NCBI RefSeq assembly: GCF_958450345.1 | Contig: NC_088780.1 | Location: 33,813,667-33,877,666 of the forward strand | Direction of reading: 5' to 3' | From: Calliphora vicina | Taxonomy: Eukaryota > Arthropoda > Insecta > Diptera > Calliphoridae | DNA length: 64,000 nt | Shown: positions 45,498 to 56,416 of the stretch, in pieces | Numbering within the stretch: the first letter of the stretch is position 1 | How the letters are laid out: each line of letters opens with the position of its first letter | Notes under the pieces: model-generated | What the model saw: the letters and a program-made list of their open reading frames with translations, nothing else | The model's database searches: none | What the model was told of the DNA's origin: nothing | Made by a program: the position numbers and the translations under genes

Positions 45498-47341
45498 AGT
45501 AATGATTCGTGAAGCAGATCTTCAGTGAGTATACACTGCAGAGAGTTTCTTGAAATTATAATGTACAGCCTGCTTGGGCCCATTTAGTTGCTCCATTTGT
45601 GTTGCCAGAAAAGAGAAGAAGTAACGAGAGAAGAGAGCAGGGGGAAGCTAATTCATAGGTATACAAAGTCGAGTTGAAAGTTTCGGAATATGTAAATGAG
45701 AAAATGTTTTAATTCCCAGTAATTTCACAGATTTGAGATTACCAAAAGGTGCGATTTATATAATCTCTACCGGCAACCACTTGCACTTCCTAATAAAGAC
45801 ATCAATTCACATCATATTAATATCCGATAGTTCAGAGAAACTAGATCGATGTATATAATAGAAACCTAATGATAATGCCAGGGAAAGTGGAAGATAGATT
45901 CAATTTCTTCTTCCCCAAGGCAACTCCAGCAACTCCAATTACTATATTTACAGTGCCCCGTAATCTTCTTAACCATGTTGCTCTGTTATAAGCTTTGCAG
46001 TCCAAGAAAATATGCCGTAGTTCCCGGTTCAAGCTACGCTATATCATCCGCACATTCATAATTTTGGGCCACCCTTTCCTAGTTGCTATATTCCACTGTA
46101 TTTTTATAGCTAAACAGTGGCTTTATTCAACCTGCATTATTGAGTACCTGTTTTATTTCAGTTGTTTCTTATCATTACAACTAATAAATTTAATTTTTCT
46201 CTTCTATTCAAAATTAACTCGATTTTAACGGATTTCAAAATCACTTGACCAGAACTTCAAAAATACACATTAAAAACTCATTGCTATAGACATGCACACA
46301 GCCAAAGCGTCAGATTTTGTCAGACTAACTCAAACTCATACAAAAACTTTAACAATTTTTCAACATTCATAATTTCAGAAAGCACTTGTCTTTTTTGAAA
46401 ATTTTCAGTTTAATAATTGTTTTGAACTCATGTGTTTTTATTTTGTAAATGACATAAAACTCGTGCTTTAGTTTGGTACGAGGTTGGGTTGTTTCTCTAT
46501 TGGGTTATTTAAATATAGAGAAACAAAAAAATATTAAAAAAAAACTACCTACATTTTTTAATGATGACACCAAACATTAAGGCCAATATGTAAAACAACA
46601 ACTACAAATTTTATTACCACCCTCCCTGTATGATAGACAGTTATAGTGGACGGGTATGTTGGGACTATGTTGTATTTAGTAAAACACATGCCAAATACGC
46701 GACATTTATTGTGTTCTTTGATCTGTGAAGGCACATTCCAAATGTTTGAAAAATATTTTATTATGAAACTAAACAAAATAGATAGATATAATTTGTATCT
46801 TCAGTTGTTTATAACCCTCCCTACACCCTTTAATATTTGAATAAAATAGGATGCATGTTAGCATTGTTGAAACGTTTGTAACTTCTTGAAAAATTCAAAG
46901 GAATGTCACTTTAGTTGGTTAGCGATTTGAATGTCCTAAATAATAAAAACATTAGAAACTTAGATGCTACTCAACCGACACCGGACAAATCAGAAACCGA
47001 CAAATTATTAGTAGATCTGAGATTTTTTCAAAGCCTCGATGTTAGTTATTTAAATTTATAGATATTCAAAGCTTACTTCCTTAAATATTATCTGATGCTT
47101 TTAGTTTGTCTGCCTATATCCGGTTACTTGGGAAATTCTGTATTATTATAGAATTAAAAATAAAGGGTCTTCTACTAGGGACCATATAGGGCCATATTGT
47201 TGATGCTGCATTTGTCGAATTGGCTGTAATTTAATTGCGAAACCAACATGGACGGATATAGAGTTCAGTACAACTTGGAAATGATAAACTGTGTGATCTG
47301 TTCGGTCAACGTTTGGATGAATGGGTATGACAGCAAACAAA
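45498..47341. other. noncoding stretch
   Basis: No firm gene. The minus frame 45841-46032 (RHIFLDCKAYNRATWLRRLRG) vaguely recalls the C-terminal zinc-finger/tail region of LINE ORF2 proteins (H.L.DC..Y), but nothing around it supports that. Other frames look spurious. Confidence 0.3.
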
Positions 47342-48570
47342 TTCGTCAAATTTGGGACGATACCAATCCACATGAGATCCAAGAATGTGCTTTCGTCGAA
47401 TTTGGCACGATACCAGTCCATCCATGAGATTCAATGGGTGCGTCCAATGCATCCCGAAAAAGACTCTTATTGGTATGGATTTTGAATTAGCGGCATAATC
47501 GTTGTCCAATTCCAAGAGCGTCCAATGCATCCCGAAAAAGTCACGGTGTGGTGTGGATTTTGGACTGGCGGCGTCATCCGTCCATATTTCCTTGAAGATG
47601 GACGTTGTCCAGTTCCTATAGGTCGATGACTACCAACTTATTTTGGACCGAATTGGATGATATGGACACCTGCGACATGTGCTTTCGTCATATTTGGGAC
47701 GATACCAATCCAGATGAGATCGAAGAGCGTCCAATGCATCCCGAAAAAGTCACTGTTTGGTGTGGATTTTGGACTGGAGGCGTAATCGGTCCATATTCCC
47801 TTGAAGAAGGACATTGTCCAGGTCCTATAGGACGATGACTACCAACATATTTTGGACCGAATTGGATCATATGGAAATGTGCTTTCGACATGTGCTTTCG
47901 TCGAATTTGGAAAGATACCAATCTACATGAGATCCAAGAGCGTCCAATGCACCCCAAAAAAGTCACTGTTTGGTGTGGATTTTGGACTGGCGGCGTCATC
48001 GGTCCATATTTACTTGGAGAACGACGTTGTCCAGGTAATACAGGTCAATGACTACCAAATTCTTTTGGACCGAATTGGATGATATGGACACCTGCGACAT
48101 GTGCTTTCGTCGTATTTGGGACGATACCAATCCAGATGAGATACAAGATGGTCCAATGCATCCCGAAAAAGTCTCTTTTTGGTGTGGATTTTGAATTAGC
48201 GTCGTAATCGGTCCATATTTCCCTTAAGAAAGACGTTGTCCAGGTCCTGTAGTTCGATGTCTGCCAACTTATTTTGCACCGAATTGGATGCTTTGTAGAC
48301 TAACGACATATGCTTTCAACAGGACGAGGCTACGTACCACAAATCTCTTGTCACATTTGACATTCTGCATGAACGATTTGAGGGCATGGTCATCTCACGT
48401 GGAGGTGATGTGTACTGGACACCGATAGCATGCGACTGATCTCGTTACACTTTTTATTGTGGGGTTTTCCAAAGTCGCAGGACTATGCAAATAATCCACA
48501 AAGCTCAGCGGCCCTGATTTATGCGCCAGAGTCATGGAAAATATGATATTTCAAATGCGCCAACCAGCGA
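47342..48570 (+). pseudogene. Tc1/mariner-superfamily transposase, middle expanded in tandem, then C-terminal part
   Basis: Plus-strand frames give HPEKVTVWCGFWTGGVIGPY and FWTELDDMDTCDMCF, typical of IS630/Tc1/mariner-type transposases of insects. This middle segment is repeated about four times in tandem. After the last unit the protein continues in shifting frames with FQQDEATYHKSLVTFDILHE (48315-48374, second catalytic Asp) and VISRGGDVYWTP..CD, then NNPQS near 48495. Catalytic N-terminal blocks lie to the right, at 49489-49700, so order is scrambled. Antisense frames (47146-47421, 47688-47999) are shadows. Not functional. Confidence 0.8.
47519..48290 (+). repeat. ~210-bp tandem array from a transposase segment
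   Basis: The phrase CGTCCAATGCATCCCGAAAA starts at 47519, 47728, 47941 (one change) and 48150 (first base changed), and in a shortened unit at 47441. Spacings are 209, 213 and 209 bp, so one unit is close to 70 codons. A unit runs from IWDDTNPDEIEERP through the VWCGFW block to WTELDDMDTCDMCFR. Units differ by scattered point changes and small indels. Confidence 0.88.
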
Positions 48571-49488
48571 AGCAATCGATAGGCCTTTGAAACTATCGCT
48601 TTGAGGAAGCGCTCAAGTGTAGTGTACCACAAAATTCCTCTATACCTCACCTACTTCGACAACTTGCAACAATATACTCTAACTTTTAATATGCATGTCA
48701 AACAAACACATTGCTGGGCACAAGTACGTTACAAATAAATTTATTTTATTTTCATTACAATTATCTTTTTCTTCAAAATATCTTGTAGGTGTAGGGACAT
48801 ACTCGTACATACAACCAGACGTTATATTCAAATTAAACTCAAGGTGTTTGAAAAGCAACAAAGAGAAGGGGGGGTTAAAGGTGCAATGGGTTGTGCAGTA
48901 AAAGGTGGTGGAAGTAGTGTAATGTCTTACAAGACATATGCTTAATTTTTTTAATGGTAAAGACAATTTTTAACCAAAAGACATGTGTCTTTAAGTTTTT
49001 TGAATTATATTTTTATGGCATTTGCATTTCATGTTTATTTCAGTTAGTGAAAAATTATTAAGTTTTAGGATCGCCAACGTCTGCCAGACGTACACCCCTA
49101 AAACTGTTAGGTTGAAAACAGTTTCGTTGATTTCTTAAGACGCATGCGTGCAGAAAGTTTTTTTTTTAAAATATAATTGAGGAAATTTGTGTTAAGTGGA
49201 TTGTTTTTTAGGGGAGGTTAGTAATGTTTGAAGGAAAGTATGGAAATGGGAAAATCAAGGGCCTTTTTAAAGAGGTAAGAATGTATTTTTTAAATAGCTA
49301 AAGAAAGACATATGCTACTTTTAAGTTATAAGTATTCAGCATGTTCGAAAAGCCTGGCATTTGTTAGAATTATTCTTAATATTGTTCCCAATGTTCCAAC
49401 TTTCAAGGAGTTTGGATCAATCGGTATTGCTAAACACACTAGATGCCCATAAACAATATGTTCAAAAGATAATATCGAAGCAGTATGT
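48571..49488. other. noncoding stretch
   Basis: No gene recognised; the antisense pair 48679-48966 and 48695-48901 looks spurious. Confidence 0.35.
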
Positions 49489-49700
49489 AAGACTGTTGCT
49501 GAAAGTCTAGGAACATCACATGTATTCGACGTCTTGGACAAGAGTTGCAAATTTCAAGATGTTCTATTAAAGATCGTATCCCCTTCATGCTTAAAAATTT
49601 CAATTGATACCCAAACTGAAGACTAATGACCACGCATAGCGATGAAAGTAACCTTGATGACTTTGTTAACCGTCAAAATTGGGAATTTTGGGTACAGAAC
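49489..49700 (+). pseudogene. Tc1/mariner-superfamily transposase, N-terminal to first catalytic Asp
   Basis: Plus strand, in shifting frames: VAESLGTS (about 49489-49512), RRLGQELQISRCSIKDRI (from 49528), and HSDESNLDDFVNRQNWEFW (49638-49694), which matches the FSDE.HF.LDGFVN.QN..IW block holding the first catalytic Asp. This is the piece expected to precede the middle segment now amplified at 47519-48290. Frameshifts; the start and end are not preserved. Confidence 0.65.
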
Positions 49701-50930
49701 TCTTTCCGACGTCCTTTCAGAAAAGCTTATCAAACGCAAAATACATTACAAGCAAGAGTATCCACAATTTCTACACTATACACACCCTCTTTAGCACATC
49801 CCACAACCAAGTTTAGTAAGGACAATTCCCAGTGTCTAATATGGGATTCGACAGACCTCGACAGAAGACAATAGGATATTTAACTCTATCCCAATGCAAT
49901 TTTGTTAGAATTCAAGGTGAAAGCAAGTGCAATTCAAGCCTAGAATTACAGTCAAGCAATTGAATTACAGTTTTATTACACTTTATTTCAATAGCATTCT
50001 CCAGCAAAAAGGAAACTTAAATTGAAGCCATATTGTCTTTTTTAATTTTTCAAGTGCTTGAATTTTTGGGGCTTTGGTGGTTATTGGGTTGATTCTTTGA
50101 AACATCTATGTTCTATGGTTTTCAAAGCAAAATATGTTCTGAAGTGTTCCAGCAGAGTTTATCCATCGCACAATACTTTACAGGGAAAATGCATTGCAGA
50201 GGTCTTCATAGTCATATTACTCCTTCCCGCAACCTACTTTAATCAGGGGTGATTCCCCTGAGTGCTGGTTTAACATAAAGAAATCCAAATTCCCAAGAAG
50301 CGAAAATAAGTACAAAATTTAATTGGTACTTTATTCATGTTTCGCTTTAAACTTCAATACATTGTTCTTAATGTTTGAAATATTTATTCCAGTTTAAAAT
50401 ATATATCTTGTTTGGCTTTTAGCCCAATTTTTCAAAACTGTGTTCTCTTGTTTATATATTTACCCTTTCCTTAAGGAGTCTATTACTAATTGTATACTTC
50501 CTTTATCCTATTTTGTTTGTTTTCATGAACAAAAAAAAAACACATACATACAACAATTATCCAACTAATTTGCAAAAATTAAACTACAGTTCTGTAAAAA
50601 CAGTTAAAAGAAAAACTTCTATAATTTTCTTGTGCAAATAATGCCTATAAAACTTGATATCCTTTCTTATCCTTAAATGAAATTCCAAACATATGAGAAC
50701 ATTAGGAAGGAGCCAAAAAAGTGGATGTCAAAGTTGCTAACTTAGAATAATTTTTGATAGATATAGACCAGCAAACTCTAAAAGAGAAAATATATCTGAT
50801 CCGACTTGACACTGTTAGAGACCGAAAAGTTCGTTCTTTAGTCAGACTTTATTCAAGAGGAGTAAAAATGGCTCACTTCGAATAAGTTTTGGGTTCATCC
50901 TATACGTTCCAAAAATTAGATTGGCAAGTG
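49701..50930. other. noncoding stretch with a degenerate repeat pair
   Basis: A segment at 49720-49850 (TTACAAGCAAGAGTATCCACAATTTCTACA..AAGGACAATTCCCAGTGTCT) resembles 50150-50270 (TTTACAGGGAAAATGCATTGCAGAGGTCTTCATA..GGGGTGATTCCCCTGAGTGCT), suggesting an old duplication. No gene recognised in the remainder. Confidence 0.35.
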
Positions 50931-52388
50931 AGAATGTCATTTATTCTCACTTAGTTATCGAACATTTAGTGTAAACAACAAAGTTTTTGCTTCGAATATG
51001 TCGAATTTTGTGCCAACAAAGCGTCATATACGGGGAGTTTTGCTTTACTTCTTTAATTTGAAAAAAAGTGCTGATGAAGATTACCGATTGCTCACCAAAG
51101 CTTATTGTGAATGTGTTCCATCGGTTTCAAAGTGCGAGAGACAGTTTGTGCGGTTCAGAAATAAAGATTTTAACACGGTAGACAAAGATCCACTAGGCCT
51201 CCAAAAAAGTTTGAAGACCAAGAATTGGAGGCATTACTTCATGAATATTGTTGTAAAACTCAAAAAGAGTTTGCAAAATCATTGGAAGCTACTCAAGCAG
51301 TAATTTTAAAATGCTTGCGAGCAGCAGAATTCATTCGAAAGCAGAAAAATTGGGTACCATATGAATTGAAGCCGAGAGACTTGGAAAACGATTTTTCATG
51401 TCCGAAATGATGCTTAAACTCTATAAAAGAAAATCATTTTTGCGCTGTATCATTACTTGCAATGAAAAATGCATCCATTACTAAAACTCGATGCTTAAGA
51501 GATCGTATGTGAAGCCCGACCAACCAGCCGAATGACACCAAAGCCAAATATCCATTGCTCTAAGGTAAGTCTGTGTATTTGATGGAAGGCAAAGGGTGCT
51601 ATCTATTATCAGCTGCTGAAATCTGACCATTTAAAGATCTGATTCGCTTAAAGAATATGTGGCCAGACATGAAACCATAATATTCCATCATGACAACCAT
51701 CATGACAACCATCATGACAACCATCATATAGTTCAGACTTTGTGATCGATGCAGAACGCTCTGTGTCTTTGATACGATTCTCCTTTGGAACAGAGTATGC
51801 GAAGTTGGCTTGATTCGTTCTTGACCTCAAAAAATGAGCGGTTTATTTGGTTCGGAATTTATATTTTGCCAGAAAGATGAAAGGTCATGTATTTGGTGGG
51901 CGCAAAAGGGTCCTATCTATTATGAGTGGCAGAAATCTGGCCAGACCATCGCAGAGAACCTGTACCGAATGCAACTGATTCGTTTGAAGCGATCATTGGC
52001 CGAAAAACGCGCAGAATATGCGGCCAGACATGAAACCTAATATTACATCATGACAACGCTCGGTCACATGTTGCAATAGCTGTTAAAAAGTATTTAGAAT
52101 GAAGTGGTTGGGAAGTTTTGCCTCACCAGCCTTATAGTTCAGACTTTGTTCGCTCTGTGTCTGGGATACGATTCACTTTGGAACAGAGTATCCGAAGTTG
52201 GCTTGATTCGTTATTGGCCTCAAAAGATGAGCAGTTTTTTTGGTTCGGAATCCATATGTTGCCTGAAAGATGGGAAAGGTCATAGCTAACTATGGCCAAT
52301 ACTTTGAATATATTTATATTGTACGAATGTTTCAAAATAAAAGCTAAAAATTTAAAAAAGTCTCGCATTTTTTTAGTCATACACCCAA
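50931..52388 (+). mobile_element. mariner with duplicated C-terminal half
   Basis: 5' terminal repeat missing; 3' repeat present, ending ATACACCCAA at 52388 next to TA. The frame 50998-51303 keeps a good N-terminus (FVPTKRHIRGVLLYFF, CERQFVRFRNKDF, SLKTKNW), and 51225-51410 continues with TQAVILKCLRAAEFIRKQ and WVPYELKPRDLEND. From about 51570 the C-terminal half appears twice: a shortened copy (51570-51889) and a fuller one (51890-52388) with RLKRSLAEKRAEYAARHET and the third-Asp region. Stops throughout. Confidence 0.85.
51686..51721. repeat. 12-bp triplication CATCATGACAAC
   Basis: Three perfect copies of CATCATGACAAC inside the first C-terminal copy of the mariner, at the FHHDNA second-Asp region. 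In the other mariners this phrase occurs once. Confidence 0.85.
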
Positions 52389-52641
52389 TAGTAAGATGTG
52401 ATATTACGTCTATATTTGATCATAATGTAACATTTAATAGTAATAACAATGATGATAATATGTTTCTTATCAAAATCTCAGCAATTCAGCAAGTAGTCAA
52501 TGTATCCCTTGTAGACAGTAATTGTCACTAAATCATGTCAACTTGGCTGACTCAGATTTATATATTTAAGGTCATTTGACGCATGTGTGATCTCTGTAGT
52601 GCAGAGAAAGAAGTCAGTTGTTTACTGTAATCTGCCGGGAA

Positions 52642-52900
52642 GACAATTGTCACTTAAGTATCTCCAAGTAATCTAGAGTGTGGTCACTTTAAACATTTAT
52701 TTTGTACTGCACTTTTTTGTGAGTAATTCGTACAAACTGCTTTTATACAATTTGTGTTGATTTAATTCTCATACAGTTTATTTTATTCTTGCTTAAGTAT
52801 ACTGACATCCCATATGAATATTGATGTCAATTGTCCTTTTAGTGTCTCCAAGTAACCTATAGTGTAGTCACTTTAAACGTTTATTTTGTACTGCACTTTA
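52642..52900. repeat. direct repeat of ~75 bp, 183-bp period
   Basis: GACAATTGTCACTTAAGTATCTCCAAGTAAT..GTGGTCACTTTAAAC.TTTATTTTGTACTGCACTTT occurs at 52642-52715 and again, with scattered changes, at 52824-52900. The 108 bp between the copies is unique. May be a local duplication or short terminal repeats of an unknown element. Confidence 0.7.
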
Positions 52901-54692
52901 AAATGTAGTGTAACCGGTATGTGAATCCAATACTTTGACTAGTTTAGATCATCTATTTACAGTCTCATTGTAGCCCATAGCATTGACCACGTAGCTAGTT
53001 ATGTAGCTTTATTTCACCCTAAATAATAGGTAAATGCAATAGTTCAGGACTGTCTTCTAGAACGGCTGGGATATATTGATCTTAGAATATGTTTACCACA
53101 AAAATGTTTTTTGCTCAGCGTGTGTGAATTGAAATGGAAACGCAAAATGAGGGGCAAATATATATTATTAGGCCCTCAAAGGGTTAAAGTATCAAAATTA
53201 TTAAAAGTCTAAAAAAACAAACTTTCGGTGCCTTTATACCCTCTCAAAGACTAACATTTAAACACAGACGTTTTGAGAATTATTATTTCAAAATTAAGTA
53301 AAGTTGAGAACATTGACCACATTTTTTGACTCCATATAAACCGGGTCCACCCTACATAACATGCATATGAACACATTTAAATGCTATTTTTTGCATTTTT
53401 ATTTTAAAAAGAAATAACCATATTAGTTTACAACCAACAAACTTTTCCTATAATCATAAAAATCTTTCAAAATATTATTATTGTCTACTACTTTCAACAG
53501 TACGAATATAATTTTCTTTTAGAAATTGTAATGTTTTACAGTTTATTTTTTTGGGGGTATTTTTAATACAGGAGTAAAGTAGAGTATGAGTTCTTTACAT
53601 TGTAAGTGTAAAACGTTAAAGTTTGGTGCAAGAATTAACTTAAACTTCCTCATATAATGCGGTTTTTATGACAAAATTGTTATAAGAACACAAACATATA
53701 TTTTTTTATATGGCAAATAAACATACGATAATTTGTTTTAAGTTTACAATGACAACAATGTGTTTTCTTTTTATGTAAGAGAAATTTTGACAAAGGATAT
53801 AAAAGGACTTTGTATGAAGAAGGAAAAATAATTCTTAAAAGCGTAACAAAAAAAATGATTTTTTTAAGAAAATCTTGCCATTTTCAATTCAAATAAACTC
53901 AAAAATTTTTAATCTAATATAACACTATAATTAAAGCATTAGATTAAACCAAAGATTTTGAAATTTTTAAGAAACTTTCCTTAATTAACAAGTAATTGAT
54001 CACGATTTTTTTATATTATTTAATACCAATAACTAAATATGTGGTTTTCTCTACTAAAAATCTTTTTAATTCATAAAAAATGTTTGTGCCTAACAATATT
54101 TACACATTCTTTAACACTTTGTTTACGCCTTCTGGCTTCTGCATTCATGTTCGTGCGCCTGCGCTGCCACAATTTCAAGGAAGCAAAATCTAAAAGATAC
54201 GGGTTTATAAACAAAATGTGTATGGCCGTGTATTTTCAGGTAGAAATCGGAACTAATGACAATTTTTCTGTTGTTGCTCTTGCTGTTTACATTTTTCTTT
54301 AGTTGCTTGCTACACATTTTGTTTTGTGTTATTTTTACTTTTGGAATGCAACATCGTCAGACAATCCCTACAACAATGAACAAACAAAAACAACAATTAC
54401 GATCATCATTATTACTGTGGTAACCGACTGAGTATTGAGGCATAAAGTCCAGGTGTGCAATAACTTATGGCACGCACCGTCACTAAAACACTGAAGAATG
54501 TATGTGTTTTGATGGTTTCACCATGTCGGCATCATATAATTATTGTTGTTGGCAAGTTTATATGAATTTTTTTAAAAAACGATTTTATTTATTTGTTAAA
54601 AAAAAAAATCAAAATCGAAATTTTACTGAAACAAAAGCTTGAATATTTCAAAATCAGTACTTTTTTGGCATTTAAATTAAATTTTTATTTAA
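52901..54692. other. noncoding stretch, possible conserved block near 54340-54540
   Basis: No gene recognised. The last part (ACATCGTCAGACAATCCC, TTACTGTGGTAACCGACTG, GGTGTGCAATAACTTATGGC) is of higher complexity and less AT-rich than its surroundings and could be a regulatory element, without direct proof. Frames 54039-54302 and 54123-54317 are antisense to each other. Confidence 0.35.
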
Positions 54693-54695
54693 TAA

Positions 54696-55425
54696 CACTA
54701 TACAACAAAATCAATTTTTTTCCAAAATTACAAGTTCCGACCAATAAATGTTGATAGAGTAGACAAAAAAAAAGACTCATTTGAGGGCGGGTTAAAGTTT
54801 CCGAACTCTAGCACATTTTTATTGTTAATCGTCATAAGAAACCATGTGATCCTTACATTTTAGGTATAAAATGTGTTCAGTAAAGCTATGTAAAATGTTA
54901 CGGAGAATATTTTTTTATACCTAAAATGTTCTTTAAAATAAAATTCTTAATAAATGCGAAATTAACCCTATGCTCTCTTTTGTTATGTCGTTTTTCTGAC
55001 TATCTGGTTGAATTTTCCGTTTTGATGTCTTCAGGGACTTATAGTAATATTTCACGTATAATATTTTTGCAGAACAGTTTAACCCTTTAAATCCCTGTTT
55101 TAATGGAATTTGTTGCTTTTTTTTAAAAGAAGAACAAAAAAGACCCATGCCTTGAGGATTTAGAGGGTTAACATATTCTACAAAAATATTCTCCGTAACA
55201 TTTTACATAGCTTTGCTGAACACATTTTATACCTAAAATGTAAGAATCATATGATTTCTTATGAAGATTAACAGTAAGAATGTGCCAGATTTGGGAAACT
55301 TTAACCAGCCCTCAAATGAAATTCAGATGTAAACTTTCAAAACGCCGATACACGTGTCTTTTTTTTGTCTCCTCTATAAATATTTAATGGTCGGACATCG
55401 TAATTTTTTTTGGTGTTGTATAGTG
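54696..55425. mobile_element. CACTA-ended foldback element, TAA duplication
   Basis: Starts CACTATACAAC at 54696 and ends GTTGTATAGTG at 55425; TAA flanks both sides (54693-54695 and 55426-55428). CACTA ends plus a 3-bp duplication are the marks of the EnSpm/CACTA superfamily. Inverted arms of about 190-240 bp follow: left 54735-54920, right 55180-55397, sharing TTTTTGTCTAC/CTCTATCAAC-like, CCCTCAAATGA, AACTTTAACC, ATGTGCTAG/C, TACATTTTAGGTATAAAATG and AATATTCTCCGTAACATTTTAC. The right arm has an extra ~36 bp. The central loop contains frame 54933-55148, with no domain. Confidence 0.7.
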
Positions 55426-55471
55426 TAATTTGGGATATTAAGAAGAGCCAAATGAATTGCAAGAATACTAT

Positions 55472-56415
55472 TGGGTTTATGACTTAAAAATGCGGGATTT
55501 TTTTTTAAATTTTTAGCTTTTATTTTAAAACATTTGTACAATATAAATTGTTAGCTATGACCTTTTCCCATCTTTCTGGCAACAAATGGCTTCCGAGGTA
55601 AAATAACTGCTCATCTTTTGAGGCCAATAACGAATCAAGCCAATATCGGATACTATGTTCCAATGTGAAGAAGCGTATCCCAGAGAGAGCTTCGATCGAA
55701 AAAAATTGTAGTCAGGCAAAACATCTCAACCACTTCATTCTAAATAGTTGTGAACAGGCCGATTGTTGTCATGACGTCAAACGAAAAATTTGTTTTCGGT
55801 ATAGGTTCCCTGTGATGGTCTGGACAGATTTCAGCAGCTCATAATAGATAGAACCCTTTTGCTCCCACCAAATACACAGCATTACCGTAGAGCCATGGAT
55901 ATTTGGCATTGGTGTCGCTGGTTGGCCGGGCTTCACGTACGATCTCTTACGCTTTGGGTTATCGTAATGAATCCATTTTTCATCGCAACTAATGATTCGG
56001 TGCAAAATTTATATTCTTTTATAGCGTTCAAACAGTATTTCAGACATACAAAATCATCTTTCAGAGTCTCTCTCAGCTTCAATTTGTATGGCAACCAATT
56101 TCACTGTTTTAGTATGAATCCTGTTGCTCGCATTCATTTTTAAATTGCTGCTTGAGAAGCTCCCAAATGACTTTTCAACCTCCTGTTGAGTTTCCATTCT
56201 TGGTCTTCAAACTTTTTTGTCTGGCTTGGCCGTTCTTTGTCTACCGTGTCAAAATCACCATAAGTTTTGGTGAGCAATCGCTTTGCTTCTGCGGCACTTT
56301 TTTCAAATTAAAGAAAAACTTACCGGATATGACGCTATGTTGGTACAAAATTCGAATTTTTCAAAGCAAAAAAAACTTTGTTGTTTACACAAAAATTTTC
56401 AATATCTAACTGAGA
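55472..56415 (-). mobile_element. mariner with 3' terminal repeat, internal deletion
   Basis: Minus strand. The 3' terminal repeat begins TTGGGTTTATGACTTAAAA at 55472 beside TA (55470-55471). Frame 55769-56005 is the best preserved catalytic segment in the window: HRIISCDEKWIHYDNPKRKR (first catalytic Asp), SYVKPGQPA, TVMLCIWWEQKGSIYYELL. The second-Asp region is removed by a deletion of roughly 95 bp near 55770-55795. The N-terminal half continues to about 56400 in other frames; the 5' terminal repeat is replaced by a HINE at 56417. Confidence 0.87.
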
Positions 56416-56416
56416 A

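Noticed and set aside
45841..46032. Possible LINE tail RHIFLDCKAYNR on the minus strand
   Set aside because: Only a faint likeness and no neighbouring LINE motifs; left unannotated.
47146..47999. Minus-strand frames opposite the transposase array
   Set aside because: They are antisense shadows; the plus strand carries the transposase motifs.
52642..52900. Short LTR pair of a retrotransposon
   Set aside because: The copies are only ~75 bp, lack TG..CA ends and have no primer-binding site or polypurine tract between them.
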